This document shows, in pieces, positions 8,874 to 21,004 of a DNA stretch of 64,000 bases. The DNA is taken from the NCBI RefSeq assembly GCF_020229735.1, contig NZ_CP083455.1:1019001-1083000 (forward strand), in the 5' to 3' direction. The notes under the pieces are model-generated. The model was not told the origin of the DNA. It saw only the letters and a program-made list of their open reading frames with translations, and made no database searches. The stretch comes from Deinococcus taeanensis (lineage in GTDB: Bacteria; Deinococcota; Deinococci; Deinococcales; Deinococcaceae). Position numbers and translations under genes: made by a program. How positions within the stretch are numbered: the stretch's first letter is position 1; every line of letters begins with the position of its first letter.

Positions 8874-9551
8874 TCAGGGGGTGCGGGCCAGCCAGACAGT
8901 GTGCCCGCCGCCCTTCGTACCGCGGGCCCGGACGCGCCGCACCTGCACCTCGAAGCCAGCGCGCCCGAGTGCCGCCGTGAAACGCGGCACCTCATCCACA
9001 CTCCAGACGGCCAGCACCCCCCCGGGCCGCAGGGCCGCCCGGGCGTTCGCCAGGCCGCGCGGCCCGTACAGACCGTCATTCCCGGACCGGGTCATGCCCT
9101 CAGGACCGTTGTCCACATCCAGCAGCACCGCGTCGAAGTGTTCCGGTGAGGCGCGCATCACGGCGTCCACGTCCCCCACGGTCACGCGCGTCCGGGGGTC
9201 GTTCAGGGGGCGGCCGGCGACCTCGCCCAGCGGTCCGTGGTTCCAGGTAACGACCTCCGGCACGAGTTCCGCCACGGTCACCTGGGCGTCGGCGGGCAGG
9301 GCGCGAAGGGCGGCGGCGAGCGTGAACCCCATGCCGAGCCCGCCGATCAGCACGCGCGGCGCCGCCCGTTCGGCGATCAGGGGGAGGCTCAGGTCCGCGA
9401 GGGCCTCCTCACTGGCATGCTGGCGGCTGTTCATCAGGTCGTACGCGGCGCCGCTGACGCGGATGCTGAATTCCGCGTCCCGCTGCCACAGTTGCAGTTC
9501 GTCGCGGCTGCCGGGAATGGGCGCGCGGCCCAGCGGCACCCAGGGCTTCAC
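8874..9551 (-). CDS. Spermidine synthase-like / class I SAM-dependent methyltransferase fold protein
   Basis: Rossmann-fold protein of 225 residues with the nucleotide-binding stretch VLIGGLGMGFTLAAAL near residue 70, an acidic end of strand 2 (VAELVPEVVTWN), and LLDVDNGPEGM near 150. It resembles polyamine aminopropyltransferase-like proteins, but the catalytic Asp region of true spermidine synthases (GGGDG) is replaced by GGLGMG, so enzymatic activity is uncertain. The start is taken as GTG at 9551 (V-K-P-W-V-P-L-G), which overlaps a leaderless 12-codon ORF as GTGA. It converges with the alpha/beta hydrolase. Confidence 0.8.
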   Translation of the reverse strand: MKPWVPLGRAPIPGSRDELQLWQRDAEFSIRVSGAAYDLMNSRQHASEEALADLSLPLIAERAAPRVLIGGLGMGFTLAAALRALPADAQVTVAELVPEVVTWNHGPLGEVAGRPLNDPRTRVTVGDVDAVMRASPEHFDAVLLDVDNGPEGMTRSGNDGLYGPRGLANARAALRPGGVLAVWSVDEVPRFTAALGRAGFEVQVRRVRARGTKGGGHTVWLARTP

Positions 9552-9586
9552 GCGGCGGTCCCGCAAACGGAAGGAAGAAGCGGCAT
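9548..9586 (-). CDS. Leaderless mini-ORF coupled to the spermidine-synthase-like gene (MPLLPSVCGTAA)
   Basis: ATG at 9586 lies 6 nt after the -10 box TACACT (9593-9598). The 12-codon frame ends in a TGA that overlaps the GTG of the next gene as GTGA. No clear -35 was found. The peptide itself is unremarkable. Confidence 0.6.
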   Translation of the reverse strand: MPLLPSVCGTAA

Positions 9587-9627
9587 CCGGTCAGTGTACC
9601 GCCCGTGCGGGTGACCCACGATGAGGC

Positions 9628-10146
9628 CTACAGGCCAATCAATGCGCCGAGCGCCGCGGCCCCAATGACAACCACGGCGGCATTCACGCGGGTGCCCTGA
9701 AGCAGCGCGAACGCCGCGGCGGCGATCAGGACGCCCGTCCAGCTGTGCAGGCTGCCGCGCGTGAGAACCAGCACGCCCGCGAGCATCACCCCCGCCCCGA
9801 ACGGCAGCAGGGCGCTGCGCACGGCAGGCAGCCAGCGCCAGCGGCTCAGCCGCTGCCACGCGAGAATGGCGAGGGCGCTGAGCAGCGCGGTGGGACCGTA
9901 GAAGCCCAGCGTGGCGGCCAGCGCGCCCGGCCAGCCGCCTGCGGCAAACCCGTAGTGGGTCATGGCGAGCATATTCGGGCCAGGCATCACCTGCCCAAGC
10001 GCGAATCCGTTGGCGAGCACCTGCGGCGTAATCCAGTGCTTCTGGTCCACCAGGACCCGTTCAATCTCCGGCAGGTTCGCCCCGCCGAAACTCACGAGCC
10101 CCAGGCGCGTGAAGGTCAGGAAAATGTCGAGCGGGTCGGCTGTCAT
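9628..10146 (-). CDS. Chromate transporter, C-terminal-half subunit (short CHR protein)
   Basis: Membrane protein of 172 residues with about five hydrophobic helices and the CHR signature [19 protein letters not shown] at the N-terminus, plus [17 protein letters not shown]. Short CHR proteins work in pairs, each equal to half of the long ChrA permease, which exports chromate by exchange. The partner lies 85 nt upstream on the same strand, so the two form a pair of six-helix-type subunits. No SD is obvious before the ATG. No ChrB regulator is nearby, so a different anion substrate is possible. Confidence 0.82.
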   Translation of the reverse strand: MTADPLDIFLTFTRLGLVSFGGANLPEIERVLVDQKHWITPQVLANGFALGQVMPGPNMLAMTHYGFAAGGWPGALAATLGFYGPTALLSALAILAWQRLSRWRWLPAVRSALLPFGAGVMLAGVLVLTRGSLHSWTGVLIAAAAFALLQGTRVNAAVVVIGAAALGALIGL

Positions 10147-10231
10147 GACGCCGGGCGAACCAGGCCCTGCGTGGCCGTGAATGGACCGAGGGGGGAACAG
10201 GGGAGCGCGTCCCCCCCAGGCGGGCGGGCCG

Positions 10232-10825
10232 TCATTCGCCGCTCCGGGGACGGTGCACGACCAGCCCGACCGTGAGCACCCCCGCCAGGACGAGCAGCAG
10301 GTCCAGATGCAGCCACGCCAGCGCGAGGAAGGTGGCGCCCGCCAGAACCGGTCCGCCGCGGATGCCGGCCGTGACTTTCAGCACGGGCAGGGCAGCGGTG
10401 AGCATGACCCCCAGGGCGGCAGCGGCGGCGCCGCGCAGTGCGCTCTGCAGAGGCCCGGGGAGTCCGCCGGGAACGCCCAGCGTGAAGGCCGTGACGGCCA
10501 ACATGACGATCAGGCCGGGGGTGAGGATGCCCACCACGGCCAGCAGGGCGCCCGCCTGGCCGCTCAGGCGGGCGCCGATCATCGCGGCGAGATTCACCGC
10601 GTTCGGGCCGGGTGTGAGCTGCGCAAGCGTAAACGCCTCGGCGAATTCCGCGTCGGTCATCCAGCCGCGGGTGTTCAGGGCGCGGCGGGTGTGGGCGGGC
10701 AGGCCCCCGCCGATGCCCACCAGGGCCACCCCCATGAACAGGCGCAGCAGGCTGGCCGGGGTGGGCGGCTGGGGGGGTGGAGCGGGCGGCGCGGTGGTGG
10801 TCAGGGGTGAGGAGGGCGCGCTCAT
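10232..10825 (-). CDS. Chromate transporter, N-terminal-half subunit (short CHR protein)
   Basis: Membrane protein of 197 residues. A Pro/Ala-rich cytoplasmic N-terminus (about 1-22) precedes the CHR repeat [23 protein letters not shown] and [18 protein letters not shown], then three further hydrophobic stretches. It is the first gene of a two-gene CHR operon. A -10 box TACGCT (10832-10837, minus) lies 6 nt before the ATG, so the message is predicted to be leaderless. Function as a chromate or related oxyanion exporter is by family only. Confidence 0.82.
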   Translation of the reverse strand: MSAPSSPLTTTAPPAPPPQPPTPASLLRLFMGVALVGIGGGLPAHTRRALNTRGWMTDAEFAEAFTLAQLTPGPNAVNLAAMIGARLSGQAGALLAVVGILTPGLIVMLAVTAFTLGVPGGLPGPLQSALRGAAAAALGVMLTAALPVLKVTAGIRGGPVLAGATFLALAWLHLDLLLVLAGVLTVGLVVHRPRSGE

Positions 10826-10910
10826 GCTCTGAGCGTAGCGCTCCCCTCAGCTGACGGTCGGTACTACCCTGGTGACAACAGCAGGGCGGTCTACGGAACT
10901 CCCGGTCTGG

Positions 10911-12941
<2,031 letters not shown>

Positions 12942-13062
12942 GCCCGCAGCGTAGCGCCCCCCGGGGCGCGGGGGCAGAGCCTGAACGCCCGCCGCACGGT
13001 CCGCTCATGCCTGTCCCTCGGGCCATCATGTGCCCGCGGCGTATCCCGTACACTTCTCAGTT

Positions 13063-14892
<1,830 letters not shown>

Positions 14893-14897
14893 CCCGC

Positions 14898-14962
14898 AGT
14901 GGGGGAGGGTCTAGCCCCTCCCCGCCTCAGAAGCAACGGCCCTCAGCTCGTGCTGGGGGCCG
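14898..14962 (+). terminator. Tandem hairpins after argS
   Basis: Two hairpins lie between argS and the convergent secreted protein. The first is GGGGGAGGG/CCCCTCCCC around 14900-14923. The second is CGGCCCTCAGC/GCTGGGGGCCG (14937-14962), with a 4-nt loop. Neither has a long T-tract; the second is followed by ctgcttgt. They may serve both strands. Confidence 0.5.
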
Positions 14963-14980
14963 CTGCTTGTCGGAATGGGT

Positions 14981-15505
14981 TCAGTTCACGCGGACACTGT
15001 TCGCCAGGGCCCGGATGACCGCTTCGTTGCGACCATAGTCCTTCACGTTCCCGGCGATAGTCAGAACCAGCATGCGGCCCCCGGCGCTCGTGACCAGCAG
15101 CTCACGGCGCAGTTCGTCGCCCTGGCCGGGCGTGGTGAACACGAACTGCGCCCACGGCGTCCCGCTGACCTGCACGAGGCTGGCCTTCAGCGACTTCACG
15201 TTGGGTACCTGCGCGCGGATCACGCTGGGAAACTGCTCAACCAGGGTGGTGATCTCATTTTTCGCGAGTTTGCTGCTGCGCCACTCGAAGGCGACACTCA
15301 CCTTCCGGTCCTCGGTGAGAAACACCGCGTCGGGTCGGCCGGCGGCGCTCGGAAAGGCGGTCCGGATGCCGGCGGCGCTCAGCGTGAGCAGCCTGGCGTT
15401 GGGTTCTACGGTGACGGGCACGTTGCCCAGCTTCACGGGCACGGCGCTCGCCGCACTGAGGGTCAGGGCGGCGGCAAGCGTCAGGAGGAAGGAGCGGGGC
15501 TTCAT
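14981..15505 (-). CDS. Secreted hypothetical protein
   Basis: Protein of 174 residues with a clear Sec signal peptide (MKPRSFLLTLAAALTLSAAS, cleavage likely around ASA-VP). The mature part has alternating beta-type hydrophobics and the segment VLTIAGNVKDYGRNEAVIRALANSVRVN at the end. That resembles lipoprotein or DcrB-like folds that probe membrane integrity, but no assignment is firm. A TAGGGT -10 candidate lies 9 nt before the ATG. It is convergent with argS. Confidence 0.75.
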   Translation of the reverse strand: MKPRSFLLTLAAALTLSAASAVPVKLGNVPVTVEPNARLLTLSAAGIRTAFPSAAGRPDAVFLTEDRKVSVAFEWRSSKLAKNEITTLVEQFPSVIRAQVPNVKSLKASLVQVSGTPWAQFVFTTPGQGDELRRELLVTSAGGRMLVLTIAGNVKDYGRNEAVIRALANSVRVN

Positions 15506-15597
15506 GTCGGTGTCACCCTACCTGCCTGCACCCGGCTGCTCATGAAGCCAGGATGAGGAACGTGCGGGTCCGGTCAACCACCCGTCAGCCACGCACC

Positions 15598-17190
15598 CTA
15601 GGCCCCAGCCAGAGCGAAACCTGCGGCGCGCGCCCCGATCATCAGGGTCGTCGCGTTCGTGTTCGCGTGAAGAATGCGCGGCATCACGCTCGCGTCCCCC
15701 ACCCACAGGCCCTGCGTTCCCTGCACCTGCAGCGCGCGGCTGACCACGGCCTCCTCCCCGTCCCCGAGGGCCGCAGTGCCCACCGGGTGGTACAGGGTCG
15801 CGCACTCGCGGGCGACATGCTGCCGCAGGGCCGCGTCACTGCGCAGTCCCTCGCCGGGCAGAACCTCCGCGCCGCGCAGCGTGGAAAGCGGCGCCGTGGC
15901 TGCGATCTCCCGCGCCTGACGCACCCCCCCCACCAGACTCTGAAGGTCACGCTCGTCCGTCAGGTATGCGGGGTCAATCACGGGAGCGGCCAGCGGGTCC
16001 CGTGACGCCAGCGTCAGCCGGCCGCGACTGTGCACGTCCACGAGCACCGGCCCGATCGAGAAGTGATTGCCGGGCTCCGTAACGAAACCGTGGTCCCGGA
16101 AGTACGCCGGCCCGAAGTGAAACTGAATGTCCGGATCGTCCGTGGCCGCGTTCAGCCCGGACCGTGCGTGCGAGAACGCCGCGGCCTCCGCGACGTTGCT
16201 GCTCAGCGGGCCGCGGCGGCTCCACACGTACTGCGCCAGCGCCGCGCCCTGCGGCACGCGGTCCAGGGACTGCACGCGCGAGCGCGTAATCACCGGGACC
16301 GCCAGGTGATCCTGCAGGCCCGCGCCGACCCCGGGAAGCGCCACCCGGACTGGAATGCCGTGCCGCTGCAATTCCGCGCGCGGCCCCACCCCCGAGAGCA
16401 TCAGGAGTTGCGGGGTCTGCACGGCGCCTGCCGTGAGAATCACCCCTCCGGCCGGAGCGTCCAGCGTGCGGCCCCGCCAGCGCAGCCGCACGCCTGCCGC
16501 CCGCGTGCCGTTCCACAGCAGTTCCAGCACGTGGGCGCCCGTCAGGACCGTCAGGTTCGGGTGGGTCAGGACCGGCTTGAGGAACGCCCGGAAGGCACTG
16601 AAGCGCTCCCCGTTCAGGTGATTGCTCTCCAGCAGGCCCGCGCCGTCCAGACGGCCGTCGTTGAAGGTCTCTACCACCGGGAGGCCCAGGCCCAGCGCGG
16701 CAGACGCGACGAACGCGTGGCTGAGGGGATGGGACTCGGCGCGCGCTCCGGCCGGCATGGGCCCCCGGTCTCCGCGCGTGCCTCCGGCGGGACCGCGGTA
16801 CGTTTCCAGGGCCCGGAATTCCGGCAGCACGTCCGCCCACGTCCACCCGTCGCCCCACCCGTCGAAATCGCGTTTCGACCCGCGGATCCAGATGGTGGCG
16901 TTGATGGCGCTGCTGCCGCCCAGCACCTTCCCGCGGGGCCAGTAGAACGCCCGGCCGGCGGCGCGCGCCTGCGGGACCGTGCTGAGATTCCAGTCCAGGT
17001 GCGTGCGGAACAGCCGGTTGAACGCGCCGGGCGCGCGGATCAGCGGGTGCGTGTCCGGGCCGCCCGCCTCGAGCAGCAGCACCTTCGCTCCGGCGTCCAG
17101 CAGGCGCCGCGCCGCGACACACCCGCCCGAGCCGGCCCCCACCACAATGAAATCCGCGCGGCCCGCCGCGCCCCGGTCATCCGTTGTCAT
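15598..17190 (-). CDS. GMC-family FAD oxidoreductase (choline dehydrogenase-like)
   Basis: Flavoprotein of 530 residues. The FAD-binding Rossmann motif VVGAGSGGCVAARRL is near residue 15, GMC signature 1 is GKVLGGSSAINATIWIRG near 88, signature 2 is GAVQTPQLLMLSGVGP near 255, and the catalytic His is in LYHPVGTAALGD near 470. Family members oxidise primary alcohols such as choline; no betaine-aldehyde dehydrogenase or transporter is adjacent, so the substrate is open. The -10 box TATACT (17199-17204) lies 8 nt before the ATG. Divergent from argJ across 88 bp. Confidence 0.9.
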   Translation of the reverse strand: MTTDDRGAAGRADFIVVGAGSGGCVAARRLLDAGAKVLLLEAGGPDTHPLIRAPGAFNRLFRTHLDWNLSTVPQARAAGRAFYWPRGKVLGGSSAINATIWIRGSKRDFDGWGDGWTWADVLPEFRALETYRGPAGGTRGDRGPMPAGARAESHPLSHAFVASAALGLGLPVVETFNDGRLDGAGLLESNHLNGERFSAFRAFLKPVLTHPNLTVLTGAHVLELLWNGTRAAGVRLRWRGRTLDAPAGGVILTAGAVQTPQLLMLSGVGPRAELQRHGIPVRVALPGVGAGLQDHLAVPVITRSRVQSLDRVPQGAALAQYVWSRRGPLSSNVAEAAAFSHARSGLNAATDDPDIQFHFGPAYFRDHGFVTEPGNHFSIGPVLVDVHSRGRLTLASRDPLAAPVIDPAYLTDERDLQSLVGGVRQAREIAATAPLSTLRGAEVLPGEGLRSDAALRQHVARECATLYHPVGTAALGDGEEAVVSRALQVQGTQGLWVGDASVMPRILHANTNATTLMIGARAAGFALAGA

Positions 17191-17278
17191 GTGCGGCGAG
17201 TATAGCCGCGCCGCGCCGCGCGCAGGCGTCTACCGCGCTGCCGGGACGCCGGGCGGGCCGTGTTCTACACTTCTGCGC

Positions 17279-18433
17279 ATGAGCCTCACGTTTCCGCAGG
17301 GATTCACCGCCGCCGCCATGGCCGCCGGCATCAAGCCGAGCGGCCGGACCGACCTGAGCGGCGTCACGTCCAGCAGCGACTGCACCTGGGCGTTCGCGGG
17401 CACCCGCTCGACCACCGCGGCCGCCTGCGTGACCCGCAACCGCGCCCTGTACGCGCAGGGCGCGCCGGTGCGGGCGCTGCTGGTGAACGCCGGCAACGCC
17501 AACGCCGCCACCGGGGCGCGCGGCGCGGCCGACAACGCCGACATGGCCGACGCGTTCGGCAGCGTCCTGAACGTCGCCGCCGACGCCGTGCTGACCGCCA
17601 GCACCGGCATCATCGGTCACCTGCTGCCCATGGACCGCGTCCTGAGCGGCATCGAGCACCTGCCCGACGAACTGGATGCCGGTGCGGACGCTTTCGCGAG
17701 CGCCATCATGACGACCGACACGCGCCCCAAGACGGCGCAGGTCACGCTCAGCAGCGGCGCGCGCATCGTGGGCACCGCCAAAGGCAGCGGCATGATTCAC
17801 CCGGACATGGCGACCATGTTCGCGTTCGCGTTCACGGACGCGCAGGTGGATCAGGCTGCGCTCCGCGGGGCGTTCCCGGCCATCGTGAACCGCACCTTCA
17901 ACGCCGTGACCGTGGATGGAGACACCAGCACGAACGACATGGCGGTCGTGCTGGCCAACGGCCAGGCAGGCCCGGTGGACCTTCAGGAGTTCCTGCGCGC
18001 CCTGGAGGCCGTGATGCGCGACCTGGCCCGGCAGATCGCTGCGGACGGCGAGGGCGCCACGAAACTCCTGACCGTGCAGGTCAGCGGCGCCCGCACCGAG
18101 GCCGAGGCGCTGGCCGCCGCACGCACCTGCTGCGTGAGCCCGCTGCTCAAAAGCGCCGTGCACGGCAACGACCCGAACTGGGGCCGCGTGATCATGGCGG
18201 TCGGCCGCAGCGGCGCGGGCGTGAACATCGAACAGCTCCGCGTCACGGTGCAGGGCCAGCCGGTGTTCGAGGGCCGGCCCCTGCCCTACGACGACGCGCA
18301 GGTCAGTGCCAGCATGAAAGCCGACGAGGTGGTGTTCACCGTGGACCTGGGGGTCGGCGACGCGCGCGGCGAGGCGTGGGGCTGCGACCTGAGCGCCGAG
18401 TACGTCAGCATCAACGCCGACTACACCACCTGA
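17279..18433 (+). CDS. argJ: Bifunctional ornithine acetyltransferase / N-acetylglutamate synthase
   Basis: Protein of 384 residues catalysing acetyl transfer between N-acetylornithine and glutamate in the cyclic arginine pathway. The self-cleavage site that releases the nucleophilic Thr is in KGSGMIHPDMATMFAF near residue 165, matching the family ATM motif. LVNAGNANAATG and HGNDPNWGRVIMAVGRSG are further signatures. The -10 box TACACT (17266-17271) lies 7 nt before the ATG, indicating leaderless translation; a longer upstream frame has no homology. argC is 24 kb away, so arginine genes are scattered. Confidence 0.95.
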   Translation: MSLTFPQGFTAAAMAAGIKPSGRTDLSGVTSSSDCTWAFAGTRSTTAAACVTRNRALYAQGAPVRALLVNAGNANAATGARGAADNADMADAFGSVLNVAADAVLTASTGIIGHLLPMDRVLSGIEHLPDELDAGADAFASAIMTTDTRPKTAQVTLSSGARIVGTAKGSGMIHPDMATMFAFAFTDAQVDQAALRGAFPAIVNRTFNAVTVDGDTSTNDMAVVLANGQAGPVDLQEFLRALEAVMRDLARQIAADGEGATKLLTVQVSGARTEAEALAAARTCCVSPLLKSAVHGNDPNWGRVIMAVGRSGAGVNIEQLRVTVQGQPVFEGRPLPYDDAQVSASMKADEVVFTVDLGVGDARGEAWGCDLSAEYVSINADYTT

Positions 18434-18507
18434 CGCGCGGGCCGGGCGGGCTTGAGCGTCCTTTGACCCTCTGCGTGCGCTGGCCGGGGGAGCCGTAGGG
18501 TGCAGGC

Positions 18508-19287
18508 ATGGTTTCCCCGACTTCCGCTTCCCGGCCGCGCCCGGCGCTGGCGCGCCCGCTGGACCTCACGTACCCGTCCAACCGCGCCGCGGCGCTGGGC
18601 ACCCTGGCGACTGTGGCGGTCGCCCGGGCGCGCGGCCGGCCCTGGCCCGACGCGCTCGGCACGGGCGCCGCAGCATTCCTGGCCTGGGCCACGGCCCGTG
18701 AGCTCGACCCTGATCACCCGGTCACCGCGAACGCAGCGCTGGCCGTCGCGGCGGCCGCGACCCTGCCTGACCGGCCTGTGGGCCTGCGGCCCCTGCTGGG
18801 GGCGGTGGCGGTCCTGTCGGGGCTGCGTCTCACAGCCGGCACCACCGGGCAGAGCACCACGCGCACTGATCTCGTGGCGTTGCTGACCCAGGCGCTGCTG
18901 GCCGCCGGGACGGGCGCACCGGTCGCGGCGGCCGTGGCCGGCGCCGCGCCGCTCCTCACCCCCCAGGACCGCAGCGCCGTACCCCTGATGGGGGCGCTGC
19001 TGCCCGCCTTCACGCACGCTCACGCCGGCTCGTGGCGGGGCGCACTTCTGTCCGCCGCCGCCCTGCCCCTCGCCGGGACGCTGACAGCCCCTGAAGCGGT
19101 GGGCAGCGCCTGCGACCGCGCGCCCCGCACGGTCCGCGCCGCCGAGGTGCAGCGGACGAGGCAGGTGGCCGTCCTCGCGCTGGCTGCCGGACTCGTGGCC
19201 CGGCAGTCCCGCGGGCTGCTGCCCCTGGCCGCCGCGTGCCTGACCGTTGCGGCGCGGCGCGCCGGGGCAGACCTGAAGACTGAATGA
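18508..19287 (+). CDS. Hypothetical Ala-rich membrane-associated protein
   Basis: Protein of 259 residues, about a third Ala, with several moderately hydrophobic stretches (for example LGTGAAAFLAWATA, ALLTQALLAAG, AVAGAAPLLT, LLPLAAACLTVAA). They could be short membrane helices. No catalytic motif or known family is recognised. The -10 box TAGGGT (18496-18501) ends 6 nt before the ATG, which supports the start and shows it has its own promoter. It sits between argJ and the TspO-like gene in the same direction. Confidence 0.65.
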   Translation: MVSPTSASRPRPALARPLDLTYPSNRAAALGTLATVAVARARGRPWPDALGTGAAAFLAWATARELDPDHPVTANAALAVAAAATLPDRPVGLRPLLGAVAVLSGLRLTAGTTGQSTTRTDLVALLTQALLAAGTGAPVAAAVAGAAPLLTPQDRSAVPLMGALLPAFTHAHAGSWRGALLSAAALPLAGTLTAPEAVGSACDRAPRTVRAAEVQRTRQVAVLALAAGLVARQSRGLLPLAAACLTVAARRAGADLKTE

Positions 19288-19355
19288 ATGCCTGCGCCCG
19301 TTAATGGCAGGCCCCATGACAGCTTCACGGCGCCGCGCGTGACTAAGCTGAGCCC

Positions 19356-20108
19356 ATGACCGGAATGGCAAGACAGGTGACGCTGGTGCTCGCCACGCTC
19401 CTGACCCTGGTGATGACTTACCTCAGCAGCGCCCTGCCCCTGTTCGGAAAGTCCAACAAGGAGGTCAGCGACGCCCTCCCGAACGCCTTCACACCCGCTG
19501 GCCTCACCTTCGCCGTGTGGGGCCCGATTTTCGTGGGCCTGCTGATCTTCGCGGCGTACCAGGCGCTTCCGGCGCAGCGAGGTCCGCGCCTGGACCGGCT
19601 GTTCTGGCCGTTCCTGCTGGGCAACATGCTGAACGTGTCGTGGCTGCTGGCCTTTCAGAGCCTGCGTGTCGGGCTCAGCGTGCTGGTCATGCTGGCCCTT
19701 CTCGCCGCCCTGATCTGGCTGTACCTGACCGTCCGCCGCCTCCCCCCGCAGGGGCCGGAACGGTGGACGCTGGCGGTGCCCACCTCGATCTACCTCGCGT
19801 GGATCAGCGTGGCGACCATCGCCAATATCACGGCCTTTCTGGTGGGGGCCGGGGTGACCGGTGGCGCGCTGGGGCTCAGTGCGCCCCTGTGGTCGGCCCT
19901 GCTGGTGGTGATCGCCGCGGTGATCGGCGTGTTCTTCCTGGTCCGCTTCCGGGATTTCCCTTTCGCGCTGGTGCTGCTGTGGGCGTTCTACGGGGTGTAT
20001 GTGGCCCGGCCCGACGTTGCCACGGTGACCACCGGGGTCGGCATTGCCGCCGCACTGGTGATGCTGGGCAGTCTGGTGGCCCTGCGTGGCCGCCGCACTG
20101 CTCTGTAG
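19356..20108 (+). CDS. TspO/MBR-like membrane protein
   Basis: Protein of 250 residues with seven or so hydrophobic helices. The segments NAFTPAGLTFAVWGPIFVGLLIFAAYQ and LLGNMLNVSWLLAFQS correspond to the PPGWVFGPVW... and AWSxLFF... regions of tryptophan-rich sensory/TspO proteins, which bind tetrapyrroles or lipids. It is longer than classic TspO (about 160), like the divergent TspO relatives of other bacteria. The -10 box TAAGCT (19344-19349) lies 6 nt before the ATG. Function beyond the fold is not inferable. Confidence 0.7.
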   Translation: MTGMARQVTLVLATLLTLVMTYLSSALPLFGKSNKEVSDALPNAFTPAGLTFAVWGPIFVGLLIFAAYQALPAQRGPRLDRLFWPFLLGNMLNVSWLLAFQSLRVGLSVLVMLALLAALIWLYLTVRRLPPQGPERWTLAVPTSIYLAWISVATIANITAFLVGAGVTGGALGLSAPLWSALLVVIAAVIGVFFLVRFRDFPFALVLLWAFYGVYVARPDVATVTTGVGIAAALVMLGSLVALRGRRTAL

Positions 20109-20176
20109 CGACCGGCAGCGCAGGCCGGCACGCCCGCGTGTGTTGCGGTCGCTGGCCCGGGTAGACTGCCCTTCTC

Positions 20177-20926
20177 ATGCCTCCGTCTGACACGCCCCTC
20201 GCCCTGATCGGCTACCCCTCCCCGGCCGCACGTGCCCTCCGGGACCTGGGCCTGATCGCCGTGAACGTTCCCACCGGCGACCTGCGGGGCGTGCTGGACG
20301 CCTGCCGCACCCTGCAGTTCAGCGGAGCGCTCGTGCATCCCAGCCAGGAGACGCACGCCCTTGACGCCGTCACCCCTGACCCGGTCGCCCGCCGCGTGGG
20401 GCGCGTGGACGCCGTGTCCCTCAGCGGCCAGCCGCGCGGCACCTTCGCGTTCAGTGACGCGCTGACTGACGCGCTCGACGCGAGCGGGTACGCGTCGCGC
20501 GGCGCGAGCGCCCTGATTCTGGGCCTGGATGCCCACGACCTCGCGCTGGCCCTCCCCCTGGCCCGGCTGGGTTTCACCGAACTGGGTCTCGCGGCCGAAA
20601 GCATCCCGGAGGCCGAACGTGCCGCCCGGGACCTGCCCGCGGCGCGCCGCGCCTACCCCCTGAGCCGGCGTGACCCGAGCGTCAGCGCTTTCGCGGCCCG
20701 CGCGGACCTGCTGATTCTCACCGCCGGCACCATGCCTGCCGGGATGGTGCAGCCCTATCACACCGTGATCGATCTGACGGGCCGCGCCAGTGTTACCGGG
20801 ACGGGCGCCAGCAGCGTGGACCTGCGGGACCTGCCGCTGCGCCGCCTTGCCCGGCAACTCGAGCATGCCACCGGTCAACGGTTCCACCCGCAGGGACTGG
20901 AGGGGGCCCTGCAGGCCCTGGCCTGA
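20177..20926 (+). CDS. Divergent shikimate dehydrogenase-like protein, probably not a shikimate dehydrogenase
   Basis: Protein of 249 residues whose layout follows AroE: a short substrate-binding N-domain, then a Rossmann-like part, ending in QGLEGALQALA. The residues that make AroE a shikimate dehydrogenase are absent. The catalytic Lys segment (NxxxPHKE in the real aroE at 60512) reads GALVHPSQE, the Asp of NTD reads FSD, and the glycine-rich GAGGAARA loop reads LGLDAHDLALA. It therefore looks like a repurposed or inactive paralogue. A TAGACT -10 candidate lies 9 nt before the ATG. It converges with ileS across a strong hairpin. Confidence 0.7.
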   Translation: MPPSDTPLALIGYPSPAARALRDLGLIAVNVPTGDLRGVLDACRTLQFSGALVHPSQETHALDAVTPDPVARRVGRVDAVSLSGQPRGTFAFSDALTDALDASGYASRGASALILGLDAHDLALALPLARLGFTELGLAAESIPEAERAARDLPAARRAYPLSRRDPSVSAFAARADLLILTAGTMPAGMVQPYHTVIDLTGRASVTGTGASSVDLRDLPLRRLARQLEHATGQRFHPQGLEGALQALA

Positions 20927-20959
20927 GCCACGCCGCAGCGCGCGCCGGACACAGACACA

Positions 20960-20988
20960 GAGGCGCCCCCCAGCAGTGGGGGCGCCTC
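20960..20988. terminator. Bidirectional terminator between the AroE-like gene and ileS
   Basis: A perfect 11-bp stem GAGGCGCCCCC/GGGGGCGCCTC with a 7-nt loop, followed on the plus strand by ccttgttg. It lies between two convergent stops. Confidence 0.7.
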
Positions 20989-21004
20989 CCTTGTTGCGCT
21001 GCTC

